The notes beneath the pieces were generated by a model. That model was not told the DNA's origin and searched no databases. It saw only the letters and a program-made list of their open reading frames with translations. The translations under genes and the position numbers were made by a program. DNA of 39,618 nt from Paenacidovorax caeni (GTDB lineage: Bacteria > Pseudomonadota > Gammaproteobacteria > Burkholderiales > Burkholderiaceae_C): contig NZ_CYIG01000037.1 of NCBI RefSeq assembly GCF_001298675.1, forward strand, positions 1 to 39,618. Direction: 5' to 3'. Position 1 is the first letter of the stretch, and every line of letters starts with the position of its first letter. Below, in pieces: positions 8,489 to 18,128 of the stretch.

Positions 8489-8565
8489 TTGTGTTCCTAG
8501 TATCGGATCGAGGATGTAGATGGTGCCGGCAGCCAAGTGGCGCGCTGCGACTCCGCCAAGTCTCG

Positions 8566-8652
8566 TGGTGCGCGGGGGGGGACTCGAACCCCCACACCAT
8601 TGCTGGCGTCAGGACCTAAACCTGGTGCGTCTACCAATTTCGCCACCCGCGC
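8566..8652 (-). tRNA. tRNA-Leu (UAG)
   Basis: The reverse complement begins GCGCGGGTGGCGAAATTGGT and ends CCCGCGCACCA with encoded CCA. The long variable arm is typical of class II tRNAs (87 bases in all). The anticodon loop TTTAGGT gives TAG. It lies 77 bases before tig on the same strand, so read-through from the tRNA promoter into tig is possible. Confidence 0.96.
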
Positions 8653-8659
8653 TGGTTTT

Positions 8660-8692
8660 GCAAACAAACAGGCGGCCATGAAATGCCGCCTG
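8660..8692 (-). terminator. Hairpin downstream of the RND pump gene (probable terminator)
   Basis: On the minus strand CAGGCGGC-ATTTCATG-GCCGCCTG is an 8-bp GC-rich stem followed by TTTGTTTG. It lies about 50 bases after the pump stop codon and only 8 bases before the tRNA-Leu 5' end. The T-run is imperfect and tRNA-Leu would need a promoter very close by, so termination may be partial. Confidence 0.5.
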
Positions 8693-8745
8693 CGTGAATG
8701 GGGTCAACCAGTGATTTTAGCTGGTTGTAAGCAAAGCCCCGTAAA

Positions 8746-11700
8746 TTAATGTGCTATCTGCGTGCTGCGCGCTATGGCGACCTCCTCCGGACCGGGTCGG
8801 CGCACCCGGAACCACGCCGCATACATGGCTGGCAGCGCCAGCAGGGTCAGCACCGTCGCCACCACGAGCCCGCCCATGATGGCCACGGCCATGGGGCCCC
8901 AGAACACGCTGCGTGACAGCGGAATCATGGCCAGCACTGCTGCCGCCGCCGTGAGTACGATGGGGCGCAACCGGCGCACGGCCGCCTCGATGATGGCGTC
9001 CCACGCCGGGACACCGCGCGCACGGTCGAGCTCAATCTGGTCGATCAGGATCACCGAGTTGCGCTGGATCATGCCCATGAGCGCGATCACCCCCAGCAGC
9101 GCCACAAAGCCGAAAGGCCGTCCCAACACCAGCAACGCTGCGGCCACCCCGGCAATTCCGAGCGGACCGGTCAGGAATACCAGCATCGCGCGGCTGAAGC
9201 TGTGCAGCTGCAACATCAGCAGCGTGAAGGTGATGAACAGCATGACGGGGAGCCCCGCCGCGATCGAGGACGAACCCTTGGCGCTTTCCTCGACGGCGCC
9301 GGCCACCTCAATGCGGTAGGCCGTGCCACCTGCGGCGTGCCACTGCCCCTCCAGCGCGCGCAAGCCTGGCAGCAGAGCATGGGTCACCGTGGCGCCCTGC
9401 AGTCCCTCCACCACGTCGCCCTGCACCGTGATGGCGTACTCGCGGCCCTCGCGCCACATTACGCCAGGCTCCCAGGCCATGCGCGGCTTGGCAATCTGTG
9501 TCAGCGGTATGGCGCGGCCGTTGGAGGTGCCTACGTAGGCGTTGGCCAGGTCGGTAATGGCGGCACGCTCGTCCAACGGCTGGCGCAGCACGATGTCAAT
9601 CAGCTTGTCACCCTCGCGGTACTGCCCCACTGTGGTGCCCAGCACCGTGGTGCGTGTGGCCTGCGCGATGGACTGGCTGGACACGCCCAGCGCGCGCGCC
9701 TTGTCCTGGTCGATCTCCAGGCGCAGCACCTTGACCGACTCGTTCCAGTTGTCGTTCACGCCGCGCATCTGCGGACTCTCGCGCAGCATGGACTTGACCT
9801 CGTCGGCGCGCACACGCAGCTGCGCCGGGTCGGGCCCGACCACGCGGAACTGCACCGGGTACGGCACCGGCGGCCCATTGGGCAGCAGCTTGACGCGTGC
9901 ACGCACTTCGGGAAATTCCTGCGCCAGCAACGCGGGCAGGGCCATGCGCAGCGTTTCGCGCGCCTTCAAGTCCTGGGGCAGCACGATGAACTGCGACACG
10001 TTGGTCTGCGGAAACACCTGGTCCAGCGGCAGGTAAAAACGCGGCACCCCGGAGCCCACCCAGGCGCTCACCGTTTGCACCCCAGGCTGCGCGCGCAGCA
10101 CCGTCTCCACGCGCCGCGCCACCTCCTCGTTCGCGGCGAACGAACTGCCCTCGGGCAGCCAGAGATCGACCAGCACCTCGGGACGGCTCGAATCCGGGAA
10201 GAACTGCTGCTGCACCTTGCCCATGCCCCACAGGCCCAGCGCGAAAGTCAGCAGTGTGGCGCCGATGGTGAGCCAGCGGTGCTCTACGCACCAGTTCACC
10301 AGGCGGCGGAAGGTCACGTAAAACGGCGTGTCGTACATCTCGTGCGGCTCTTCGCGCCCTGCCACCATGTCGGGCACATGCGGCGGCACCTTGAGCAGCA
10401 GCGTGCCCAGATAAGGCACGAAATAGACCGACACGATCCACGACAAAACCAGCGAGATCACCGTCACGGCGAAGATGGCAAAGGTGTATTCGCCCACCGT
10501 GGATTTGGCGATGCCGATGGGCAGGAAACCCGCTGCCGTGATGAGCGTGCCGGTGAGCATGGGCATGGCCGTGATCTCGTAAGCAAAAGTGGCCGAGCGC
10601 ACCTTGTCGTAGCCCTCTTCCATTTTGCGCACCATCATCTCCACGGCAATGATGGCGTCGTCCACCAGCAAGCCCAGCGCGATGATGAGCGAGCCCAGCG
10701 AGATCTTGTGCAGCCCGATGCCCCAGTACCACATGGCCAGGAACGTGACGGCCAGCACCAGCGGAATGGTGATCCCCACCACCAGCCCAGGGCGCATGTC
10801 CAGCGTCCAGCGGCGCCACAGCGGGTGGTTGCCGGGGCGCTTGTGCAGCCCCAGGCTGATGAAGCTCACGGCCAGCACGATCACCACGGCCTCGATCAGC
10901 ACCTTGATGAACTCGTTCACCGAGCGCACCACGGCCTGGGGCTGGTCCTGCACGTTCACCAGCCGCACGCCGGCCGGCAGCGTCTTCTCGATCTGGGCCG
11001 TGGCCTCGCCCAGGGCCTTGCCCAGGCGGATGATGTCGCCCCCCTTGGCCATCGACACCCCCAGCGCCACCACTTCGCGCCCCTGGTGGCGCACCTTCAC
11101 CGTGGCCGGGTCGACGTACCCGCGCGTGACGGTGGCGATATCGCCCAGGCGCAGCTGTGCCCCCGAGGCGCCGCGTATCGGCATGGCGCGCAAATCCTCC
11201 GGCCCGCCGAACTGCCCACCCACGCGCACCTGCACCTGATCGTGCGGCGTCTGCACCGTACCGGCACTCTCCACCGCGTTCTGCTGGCCCAGCTGGGCCA
11301 GCACCTGGTTCATGTCCAGACCGAGCTGGGCCAGGCGCTTTTGCGGAATCTCGATGAACAGCTTCTCGTCCTGTACGCCGAACAGTTCCACCTTGGCCAC
11401 GTCGGGCACACGCAGCAGCCGCTGGCGCACGTCGTCGGCAAACTCCTTGGCCTCGGCGTAGCTGAAGCCGTCGGCCTCCAGCGCGTAGATCACGCCGTAG
11501 ACGTCGCCGAAGTCATCGTTGAAGAACGGCCCCTGGATGCCCTGCGGCAGCGTGTAGCGCATGTCGCCCACACGCTTGCGCACCTGGTACCAGACGTTGG
11601 CCACCTCGCTGGGGCGCGAAGAATCCTTGATCTGGAAAATGATCTGCGACTCCCCCGGCTTGGAGTAGCTGCGGATCTTGTCGGCGTAAGGCACCTCCTG

Positions 11701-11940
11701 CAGCGTGCGCTCGATCTTGTCGGTCACCTGCTCGGCCACCTGCTGCGCCGTGGCGCCGGGCCAGTAGGTGCGCACCACCATGGCACGAAAGGTGAACGGG
11801 GGGTCTTCGTCCTGCCCGAGCTGGAAATAGGCGGCGATGCCCAGCACCATCAGCACCACCATCAGGTAGCGCGTGAGCGCGGCGTGGTCGAGCGCCCACT
11901 TGGACAGGTTGAAGCCCTGCTTGGCTTGCACTGGCGTCAT
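8746..11940 (-). CDS. RND-family efflux pump, inner-membrane permease subunit
   Basis: Proton-driven inner-membrane transporter of the AcrB-like superfamily; the substrate cannot be told from sequence. At 1064 residues it is full length. TM1 lies near residues 24-45, a first large periplasmic domain follows, and the TM2-TM6 block begins near residue 345. TM4 carries the paired aspartates of the proton relay (LLVDDAIIAVEMM). A second periplasmic domain and a C-terminal TM block (FGFVALLGVIALMGMIQRNS) follow. An insertion of about 15 residues rich in basic and Trp residues (HKRPGNHPLWRRW) follows TM2. The start ATG at 11940 has GAGG five bases upstream, and the adaptor's TGA stop lies inside this ribosome-binding site. 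The two genes therefore form an operon. No outer-membrane factor is beside them. Confidence 0.95.
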   Translation of the reverse strand: MTPVQAKQGFNLSKWALDHAALTRYLMVVLMVLGIAAYFQLGQDEDPPFTFRAMVVRTYWPGATAQQVAEQVTDKIERTLQEVPYADKIRSYSKPGESQIIFQIKDSSRPSEVANVWYQVRKRVGDMRYTLPQGIQGPFFNDDFGDVYGVIYALEADGFSYAEAKEFADDVRQRLLRVPDVAKVELFGVQDEKLFIEIPQKRLAQLGLDMNQVLAQLGQQNAVESAGTVQTPHDQVQVRVGGQFGGPEDLRAMPIRGASGAQLRLGDIATVTRGYVDPATVKVRHQGREVVALGVSMAKGGDIIRLGKALGEATAQIEKTLPAGVRLVNVQDQPQAVVRSVNEFIKVLIEAVVIVLAVSFISLGLHKRPGNHPLWRRWTLDMRPGLVVGITIPLVLAVTFLAMWYWGIGLHKISLGSLIIALGLLVDDAIIAVEMMVRKMEEGYDKVRSATFAYEITAMPMLTGTLITAAGFLPIGIAKSTVGEYTFAIFAVTVISLVLSWIVSVYFVPYLGTLLLKVPPHVPDMVAGREEPHEMYDTPFYVTFRRLVNWCVEHRWLTIGATLLTFALGLWGMGKVQQQFFPDSSRPEVLVDLWLPEGSSFAANEEVARRVETVLRAQPGVQTVSAWVGSGVPRFYLPLDQVFPQTNVSQFIVLPQDLKARETLRMALPALLAQEFPEVRARVKLLPNGPPVPYPVQFRVVGPDPAQLRVRADEVKSMLRESPQMRGVNDNWNESVKVLRLEIDQDKARALGVSSQSIAQATRTTVLGTTVGQYREGDKLIDIVLRQPLDERAAITDLANAYVGTSNGRAIPLTQIAKPRMAWEPGVMWREGREYAITVQGDVVEGLQGATVTHALLPGLRALEGQWHAAGGTAYRIEVAGAVEESAKGSSSIAAGLPVMLFITFTLLMLQLHSFSRAMLVFLTGPLGIAGVAAALLVLGRPFGFVALLGVIALMGMIQRNSVILIDQIELDRARGVPAWDAIIEAAVRRLRPIVLTAAAAVLAMIPLSRSVFWGPMAVAIMGGLVVATVLTLLALPAMYAAWFRVRRPGPEEVAIARSTQIAH

Positions 11941-11947
11941 GCGGGCC

Positions 11948-13162
11948 TCACTGCGGCGGGTTGGCGGGCGCTACCGAATCAGTAGCTGCTGGCGCTTTGC
12001 TAGCGGGCGTTGGAGCCGTTTTAGGCTGATAAACGCTGACCTTCTGCCCGGGCGCCAGCACATGCACGCCCGTCGCCACCACCTGCATGCCGGGCGCCAG
12101 CCCGCCACGCACCACCACCTCGTTGCCATCGGCCGCGGCGATCTCGATGGGCTGCGAGCGCACCGTGCCCGCCGCTGCGTCGTACACCCACACCGCCGTC
12201 TGCTGCCCGTCCTGGCGCAGTGCACTGGTGGGCAGCTTGAGCGCCTTTTGCCCCACCTGCGACAGCGCCGCCGGCAGCGCATACACGGTAGACCCCAGCG
12301 CCGGTACCTGCGCACCGGCCACCGCCACCTTGACCAGGTAGGTGCGCGTCACTGGGTCGGCGCTGGCCGCCACGTCGCGTACCTTGCCGTTGAACGGCGC
12401 GCCGCCAGACCATGTGCGCACCTGCACGTCCTGGCCCACGCGCACACGCGCCACCTGGTCCTCGGGCACGGAAAACACCACGTCGCGCGCGCCGTCCTGG
12501 GCGATGCGCACTACCGTCGTGCCGGCCGACAGCACCTGACCCGGCTCGGCCTCGATGCCCGTCACCACGCCGGCCACGTCGGCCACCAACCGCGTATAGG
12601 CCTGCTGGTTGCCCTGCGCGGCCACCTGGGCCTGGGCCTGGTCGAGCTGCGCCTGCGCCGACTTGAGCGTCGCCTCACGCCGCTCCAGTTCGGCACCGCT
12701 GATGAAGTTCTGCGCCTTGAGCTGGGCAAAGCGCTTGAAATCCGCCGCCGCCAGGTCGCGCTGGGTCACGGCCGCGGCCACCTGGGCGCGCGCGGCGTCC
12801 AGCGCCAGCACATAGTCCTGCGCATCCAGCTGGGCCAGCAGCTGGCCGGGCTTCACAGCCTGGCCCAGCTCGACGTGGCGCTGCACCAGCTTGCCCGCCA
12901 CGCGAAAGGACAGGCGCGACTCCACACGCGCCCGCACCTCGCCGGCGAACTCGCGCTGCGCCTGTAAGTCCCCCTCGCCCACCGTCAGCAGCTTGACGGC
13001 GCGTACTGGCTCGGGCGGTGGCTCCGGGCGCGTACACCCCGTCGCCAGCGCAGCCGCCGCCACCGCACACAGCCAGGCAGCAGCACTGCGGGAGGACCGG
13101 ACACGGCCCGGCCGTAAAAAAAGCCCCGCACGGGGCCGCACCAACGCGGAGGGAAAACGCAT
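11948..13162 (-). CDS. RND efflux periplasmic adaptor (membrane fusion lipoprotein)
   Basis: Periplasmic adaptor linking the RND pump to an outer-membrane channel. The N-terminus has a basic segment, a hydrophobic stretch and a lipobox LATGC with Cys43, so it is probably a lipoprotein. The family pattern follows: the first beta-barrel/lipoyl half (SRLSFRVAGKLVQRHVELGQ), an alpha-hairpin of Ala/Gln-rich helices around residues 115-185, the second lipoyl half (ADVAGVVTGIEAEPGQV) and the barrel domain. It has 404 residues. The ATG at 13162 lacks a good Shine-Dalgarno sequence. The last about 27 residues (from YQPKTAPTP onward, Pro/Ala-rich) are encoded by a copy of the dispersed intergenic repeat, so the original C-terminus was probably shorter or different. 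Confidence 0.93.
   Translation of the reverse strand: MRFPSALVRPRAGLFLRPGRVRSSRSAAAWLCAVAAAALATGCTRPEPPPEPVRAVKLLTVGEGDLQAQREFAGEVRARVESRLSFRVAGKLVQRHVELGQAVKPGQLLAQLDAQDYVLALDAARAQVAAAVTQRDLAAADFKRFAQLKAQNFISGAELERREATLKSAQAQLDQAQAQVAAQGNQQAYTRLVADVAGVVTGIEAEPGQVLSAGTTVVRIAQDGARDVVFSVPEDQVARVRVGQDVQVRTWSGGAPFNGKVRDVAASADPVTRTYLVKVAVAGAQVPALGSTVYALPAALSQVGQKALKLPTSALRQDGQQTAVWVYDAAAGTVRSQPIEIAAADGNEVVVRGGLAPGMQVVATGVHVLAPGQKVSVYQPKTAPTPASKAPAATDSVAPANPPQ
11971..12034 (+). repeat. Dispersed Comamonadaceae-like repeat, copy D (inside the adaptor gene)
   Basis: Matches the other copies (18855, 29122, 15823, 14224) along its length: AGTAGCTGCTGGCGCTT, a degenerate complementary arm, GGAGCCGTTTTAGGCTGATAAA. 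It lies within the 3' coding end of the RND adaptor and supplies its last codons. Confidence 0.65.
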
Positions 13163-13186
13163 GATGGACAAAGAAGGTGAAATTAA

Positions 13187-13204
13187 TGACTGACTGGTTA
13201 GTAA
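13187..13204. promoter_or_regulatory. TetR-type operator candidate before the RND operon
   Basis: TGACTGACTGGTTAGTAA is an imperfect palindrome (6 of 9 positions symmetrical, TnACTnAC half-sites). It lies 25 bases upstream of the adaptor start in the divergent region shared with hpnC. TetR-family repressors of RND pumps commonly bind such sites. No TetR gene is in the window, so the regulator would be encoded elsewhere. Confidence 0.5.
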
Positions 13205-13253
13205 TCTAAGTAGCCCCAGCCCCCTTGTCAAGACCAAAGCGGCCACGCACGGC

Positions 13254-13259
13254 GACAAT
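13254..13259 (+). promoter_or_regulatory. -10-like GACAAT box, 7 bases before the hpnC start
   Basis: GACAATC followed 7 bases later by the GTG start of hpnC, with no Shine-Dalgarno sequence. The same arrangement precedes hemH and hslR, suggesting a -10 element that drives a leaderless or near-leaderless transcript. No good -35 hexamer is visible. Confidence 0.35.
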
Positions 13260-13266
13260 CCGTGCC

Positions 13267-14169
13267 GTGAACGCCCCACCCTCATCGCCCCAGACCCCGC
13301 CCCCGGCCGTACCCGCCACGGCAGCGCCGGTGACGCATTACGAAAATTTCCCCGTCGCCTCGCTGCTGTGCCCGCCGCACCTGCGCGCGCCCATCGCGGC
13401 GCTCTACGCCTTTGCGCGCACCGCCGACGACATCGCCGACGAAGGCGACGCTACGCCGGCCCAGCGCCTGCACGACCTGGCGGCCTACCGCGCCGAACTG
13501 GCCGCCGTGGCCGCAGGCGCAGCGCCGGGCACGCGCTGGGCCACCGTGTTTGGCCCCCTGCAGGGTGTGCTGCGCCAGCATGGCCTGCCCGTGGCACTGC
13601 TCGACGACCTGCTCAGCGCCTTCGTGCAGGACGTGGAGAAAACCCGCGACGGCGCCACGTACGCCGACCGCACAGCCCTGCTCGACTACTGCCGCCGCTC
13701 GGCCAACCCCGTGGGACGGCTGCTGCTGCACCTGTACGGCGTGGCGGACGCCCAGGCCCTGGCACAAAGCGACGCCATCTGTTCCGCCCTGCAGCTCATC
13801 AACTTCTGGCAGGACCTGAGCGTGGACATTCCGCGCGGGCGCCACTACCTCACCGACGCCGACTGCGCCGCCCACGGCGTGGACCGTGCCACGCTGGCCA
13901 CGCTGCAACCCACGCCCGCCACCACGCGCCTGCTGGCCGACAACGCGCGCTGGGCGCGCACGCTCATGGAACAGGGCGCCCCGCTGGTCCACCGCCTGCC
14001 GGGCCGCGCAGGCTGGGAGCTGCGCCTGGTGGTGCAAGGCGGGCTGCGCATCCTCGACAAGATCGACGCCCTGCACGGCGCCAACCTGTGCCAGCGCCCC
14101 ACGCTGGCGCCGCCCGACTGGCTGCGCATGGGCTGGCGCGCCCTGTGCATGCGCCGCCGCACCGGCTGA
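13267..14169 (+). CDS. hpnC: Squalene synthase-like HpnC (hydroxysqualene synthase)
   Basis: Head-to-head prenyl transferase of the squalene/phytoene synthase family. In the HpnCDE route, HpnC converts presqualene diphosphate to hydroxysqualene. The first Asp-rich motif is TADDIADEGD and the second is INFWQDLSVDIPRGRHYL, with YCRRSANPVGRL between them, as expected for HpnC. From the GTG at 13267 it has about 300 residues. The frame continues upstream to a TTG at 13225, but the GTG is preferred because a GACAAT box lies 7 bases before it. The Pro-rich N-terminus is poorly conserved. It is unusual that sdaA separates it from hpnD and hpnE. No squalene-hopene cyclase gene is in the window, so the end product is unknown. 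Confidence 0.93.
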   Translation: MNAPPSSPQTPPPAVPATAAPVTHYENFPVASLLCPPHLRAPIAALYAFARTADDIADEGDATPAQRLHDLAAYRAELAAVAAGAAPGTRWATVFGPLQGVLRQHGLPVALLDDLLSAFVQDVEKTRDGATYADRTALLDYCRRSANPVGRLLLHLYGVADAQALAQSDAICSALQLINFWQDLSVDIPRGRHYLTDADCAAHGVDRATLATLQPTPATTRLLADNARWARTLMEQGAPLVHRLPGRAGWELRLVVQGGLRILDKIDALHGANLCQRPTLAPPDWLRMGWRALCMRRRTG

Positions 14170-14223
14170 AGCGCCGGGGCAGAAGTTACTTTCATGCCCC
14201 GCAACGGTCGCTGAAGGCGGCAT

Positions 14224-14286
14224 GTTTTTTGAAGGAAAAACAGCCCTGTGGCTTATCCAGCAAGCGCTGGAAGCTATCAATCAAAG
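14224..14286 (-). repeat. Dispersed Comamonadaceae-like repeat, copy E
   Basis: On the minus strand it reads TTTGATTGATAGCTTCCAGCGCTTGCTGGATAAGC..., the same element as copies A to D in opposite orientation. It fills much of the 222-base gap between hpnC and sdaA. The rest of that gap shows no further recognisable feature. Confidence 0.7.
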
Positions 14287-14391
14287 AGCATGCAAGCCCG
14301 CGGGCCCGCGCCCTTCTCAGGGATTGCCAGCATGGCCGCCCGCGACGCCACCGGTACAACCGGCGGTAGATCCACCACCGCACGCCCCGCC

Positions 14392-15792
<1,401 letters not shown>

Positions 15793-15822
15793 GCATGGCG
15801 CATGCGCCAGGCACGATGCCAT

Positions 15823-15887
15823 TCATCAAAAACAATAGCTGCTTGCGCAGTCTCTACGGGCCTTCAGGGCTGAAAAGACCTTAAAAC
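15823..15887 (+). repeat. Dispersed Comamonadaceae-like repeat, copy C
   Basis: ATCAAAAACAATAGCTGCTTGCGCA..., then GGGCTGAAAAGACCTTAAAA. It is a more diverged copy with weaker hairpin arms, 31 bases after the sdaA stop codon in the 160-base gap before hpnD. A GACAAT box at 15915-15920 is the likely -10 for hpnD. Confidence 0.6.
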
Positions 15888-15952
15888 CCTGTACATGCCG
15901 CTGCCGCGCCATGGGACAATCGGCGCACCCCAACGCCAGCCTGCCCCTTTCG

Positions 15953-16795
15953 ATGAGCACCCCCGAGCAATACGTACAACAAAAGGCCGCCGCCTCGGGC
16001 AGCAGCTTCTACTACGCCTTCCTGTTCCTGCCCGCGCCGCGCCGCGCCGCCATCACCGCCTTCTACGCCTTCTGCCGCGAGGTGGACGATGTGGTGGACG
16101 AAGTGCACGACCCCAGCGTGGCCGCGGCCAAGCTCGCCTGGTGGCAGGGCGAGGTGGCCCAAGCCTTCGCCGGCCAGCCCAGCCACCCGGTGATGCAGGC
16201 CCTGATGCCACACGCGAGCGCCTACGGCATCGAGCAGCGCCACCTGCTGGCCGTCATCGAGGGCTGCCGCATGGACCTGGAGCAGACGCGCTACCTCGAC
16301 TTCGCCGGCCTGGCGCGCTACTGCCACCTGGTGGCCGGCGTGGTGGGCGAGGTGGCGGCGCGCATCTTCGGCCAGACGCAGGACGCTACCACCGTCTACG
16401 CACACAAGCTGGGCCTGGCCTTCCAGCTCACCAACATCATCCGTGACGTGGGCGAGGACGCCATGCGCGGGCGCATCTATCTGCCGGTGAACGAGCTGCA
16501 GCAGTTTGATGTGAAGGCGCACGAAATCACCAAACGCCAGTACTCCGAGCGCTTCACGGCACTGATGCGCTTCCAGGCCGAGCGCGCGCACCGCTGCTAC
16601 GACGAAGCGCTGGCCCTGTTGCCCGCGGCCGACCGGCGCGCGCAAAAGCCTGGCCTGATGATGGCCAGCATCTACCGCACGCTGCTGCGCGAGATTGAGC
16701 GCGACAACTTCCAGGTGCTGAACCAGCGCACCAGCCTCACACCACTGCGCAAGTTCTGGCTGGCGTGGAAGATGCAGGCGCTGGGCCGCTTCTGA
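15953..16795 (+). CDS. hpnD: Presqualene diphosphate synthase HpnD
   Basis: Squalene/phytoene synthase-family enzyme that condenses two farnesyl diphosphates to presqualene diphosphate, the first step of the HpnDCE squalene route. The two Asp-rich motifs are FCREVDDVVDE and TNIIRDVGEDAMRGRIYLP. The YVQQKAAASGSSFYYAF start is typical of HpnD. It has 280 residues from the ATG at 15953. An earlier in-frame ATG at 15911 would place the GACAAT promoter-like box inside the coding region, so the later start is preferred. It is followed after 2 bases by hpnE. Confidence 0.95.
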   Translation: MSTPEQYVQQKAAASGSSFYYAFLFLPAPRRAAITAFYAFCREVDDVVDEVHDPSVAAAKLAWWQGEVAQAFAGQPSHPVMQALMPHASAYGIEQRHLLAVIEGCRMDLEQTRYLDFAGLARYCHLVAGVVGEVAARIFGQTQDATTVYAHKLGLAFQLTNIIRDVGEDAMRGRIYLPVNELQQFDVKAHEITKRQYSERFTALMRFQAERAHRCYDEALALLPAADRRAQKPGLMMASIYRTLLREIERDNFQVLNQRTSLTPLRKFWLAWKMQALGRF

Positions 16796-16797
16796 GC

Positions 16798-18093
16798 ATG
16801 CGTGTCGCCATCATCGGCGCCGGCTGGGCCGGTCTGGCGGCCGCCATTGAACTGACCGCAGCGGGCGTGCGGCCCACCGTCTTCGAGGCCGCGCGCAGCG
16901 TGGGCGGCCGTGCCCGTGCGCTGCACGCCAACGGACTGGCGCTGGACAACGGCCAGCACATCCTGATCGGCGCCTACACCGAATGTCTGCGCCTCATGCG
17001 CCAGGTGGGGGTGCGGCCTGAAGACGTGTTCCACCGCCAGCCGCTGGCCCTCACCTTCGCCGACGGCACCGGGCTGCGCCTGCCCGACCTCGCGCCGCCG
17101 TGGGACGCGCTCGCAGGCATCGCCGGCGCGCGCGGCTGGCGCTGGCGCGACAAGGCCGCGCTGCTGCGCACGGCCGCCGCCTGGCGCCTGGGCGGCTTTC
17201 GCTGCGCGCCGCAGGCCACCGTGGCCCAGCTGTGCGCGCGGCTGCCCCGGCGGCTGGTGGACGAGTTCATCGACCCGCTGTGCGTTTCGGCGCTCAACAC
17301 CCCGGCGCACGAAGCCAGCGGCCAGGTGTTTCTGCGCGTGCTGCAAGACAGCCTGTTCAGCGGCCGGGGCGGCTCGCATCTGCTGCTGCCGCGCACCGAC
17401 CTGGGCAGCGTCTTCGCCGAACCCGCGGCACGCTGGCTGGCTGGCCACGGCGCCCGCGTGCACACCGGCACGCGCGTGCAGCACATTGCCCACCAGGGCA
17501 GCACTTGGCAGGTGGACGGCACGCCGTACGACGCCGTGGTGCTCGCCACCCCCAGCACCGAAGCCGTGCGCTTGCTGCGCCCGCTGGGCCAGCCCGGGCT
17601 GCAGCCCTGGCTGGCCCAGGCCGAGGCGCTGCGCTTCATCCCCATCACCACGGTCTATGCCCAGGTGCCGGGTGCCGCAGGCCCGGTGCTGGCCGCCCCC
17701 ATGCTGGCGCTGCGTGCGCAGGCCGGACAGCCGGCGCAGTTCGTCTTTGATCGGGGGCAGCTCGGCGGCCCCGCCGGGTTGCTAGCCTTTGTCGTCAGCA
17801 CCAGCGATGGTGAGCGCGCCGCTTTGGAGGCACAGGTGCTTGCGCAGGCGCGTGCCGTGCTGGGGCTGGCAACGCTGCATCCCGCGCAGACCGTGGTGGA
17901 AAAGCGCGCCACCTTCGCCTGTACGCCCGCGCTGCAGCGTCCGCCGTCCGCGCTGCTGCCGGGGCTGTGGGCCACGGGCGACTACATCGACGGCCCCTAC
18001 CCCGCCACGCTCGAAGGCGCGGTGCGTAGCGGCTGCGCCGTGGCGCAAGCGCTCCTGTCGCCTCACGCCTGTCATACCGACCTGCCAGAGTAG
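16798..18093 (+). CDS. hpnE: Hydroxysqualene dehydroxylase HpnE (FAD-dependent)
   Basis: FAD-dependent amine-oxidase/phytoene-desaturase-like enzyme that reduces hydroxysqualene to squalene. The N-terminal dinucleotide-binding motif IIGAGWAGLAAAIEL is at residues 4-18, followed by VGGRARAL. The C-terminal FAD motif is the LWATGDYIDGPYPATLEGAVRSG region. At 431 residues it has the usual length. It starts 2 bases after the hpnD stop, so the two are co-transcribed and probably coupled. Together with hpnC and hpnD it completes the three-enzyme route to squalene. Confidence 0.94.
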   Translation: MRVAIIGAGWAGLAAAIELTAAGVRPTVFEAARSVGGRARALHANGLALDNGQHILIGAYTECLRLMRQVGVRPEDVFHRQPLALTFADGTGLRLPDLAPPWDALAGIAGARGWRWRDKAALLRTAAAWRLGGFRCAPQATVAQLCARLPRRLVDEFIDPLCVSALNTPAHEASGQVFLRVLQDSLFSGRGGSHLLLPRTDLGSVFAEPAARWLAGHGARVHTGTRVQHIAHQGSTWQVDGTPYDAVVLATPSTEAVRLLRPLGQPGLQPWLAQAEALRFIPITTVYAQVPGAAGPVLAAPMLALRAQAGQPAQFVFDRGQLGGPAGLLAFVVSTSDGERAALEAQVLAQARAVLGLATLHPAQTVVEKRATFACTPALQRPPSALLPGLWATGDYIDGPYPATLEGAVRSGCAVAQALLSPHACHTDLPE

Positions 18094-18128
18094 CGGCCCG
18101 ACTCACCCCGCGATTCAAGGAGCATCCC

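Noticed and set aside
9202-11985. 927-residue open frame on the plus strand opposite the RND pump
   Set aside because: His/Gln/Arg-rich composition without domains, wholly antisense to the pump; typical GC-driven shadow frame.
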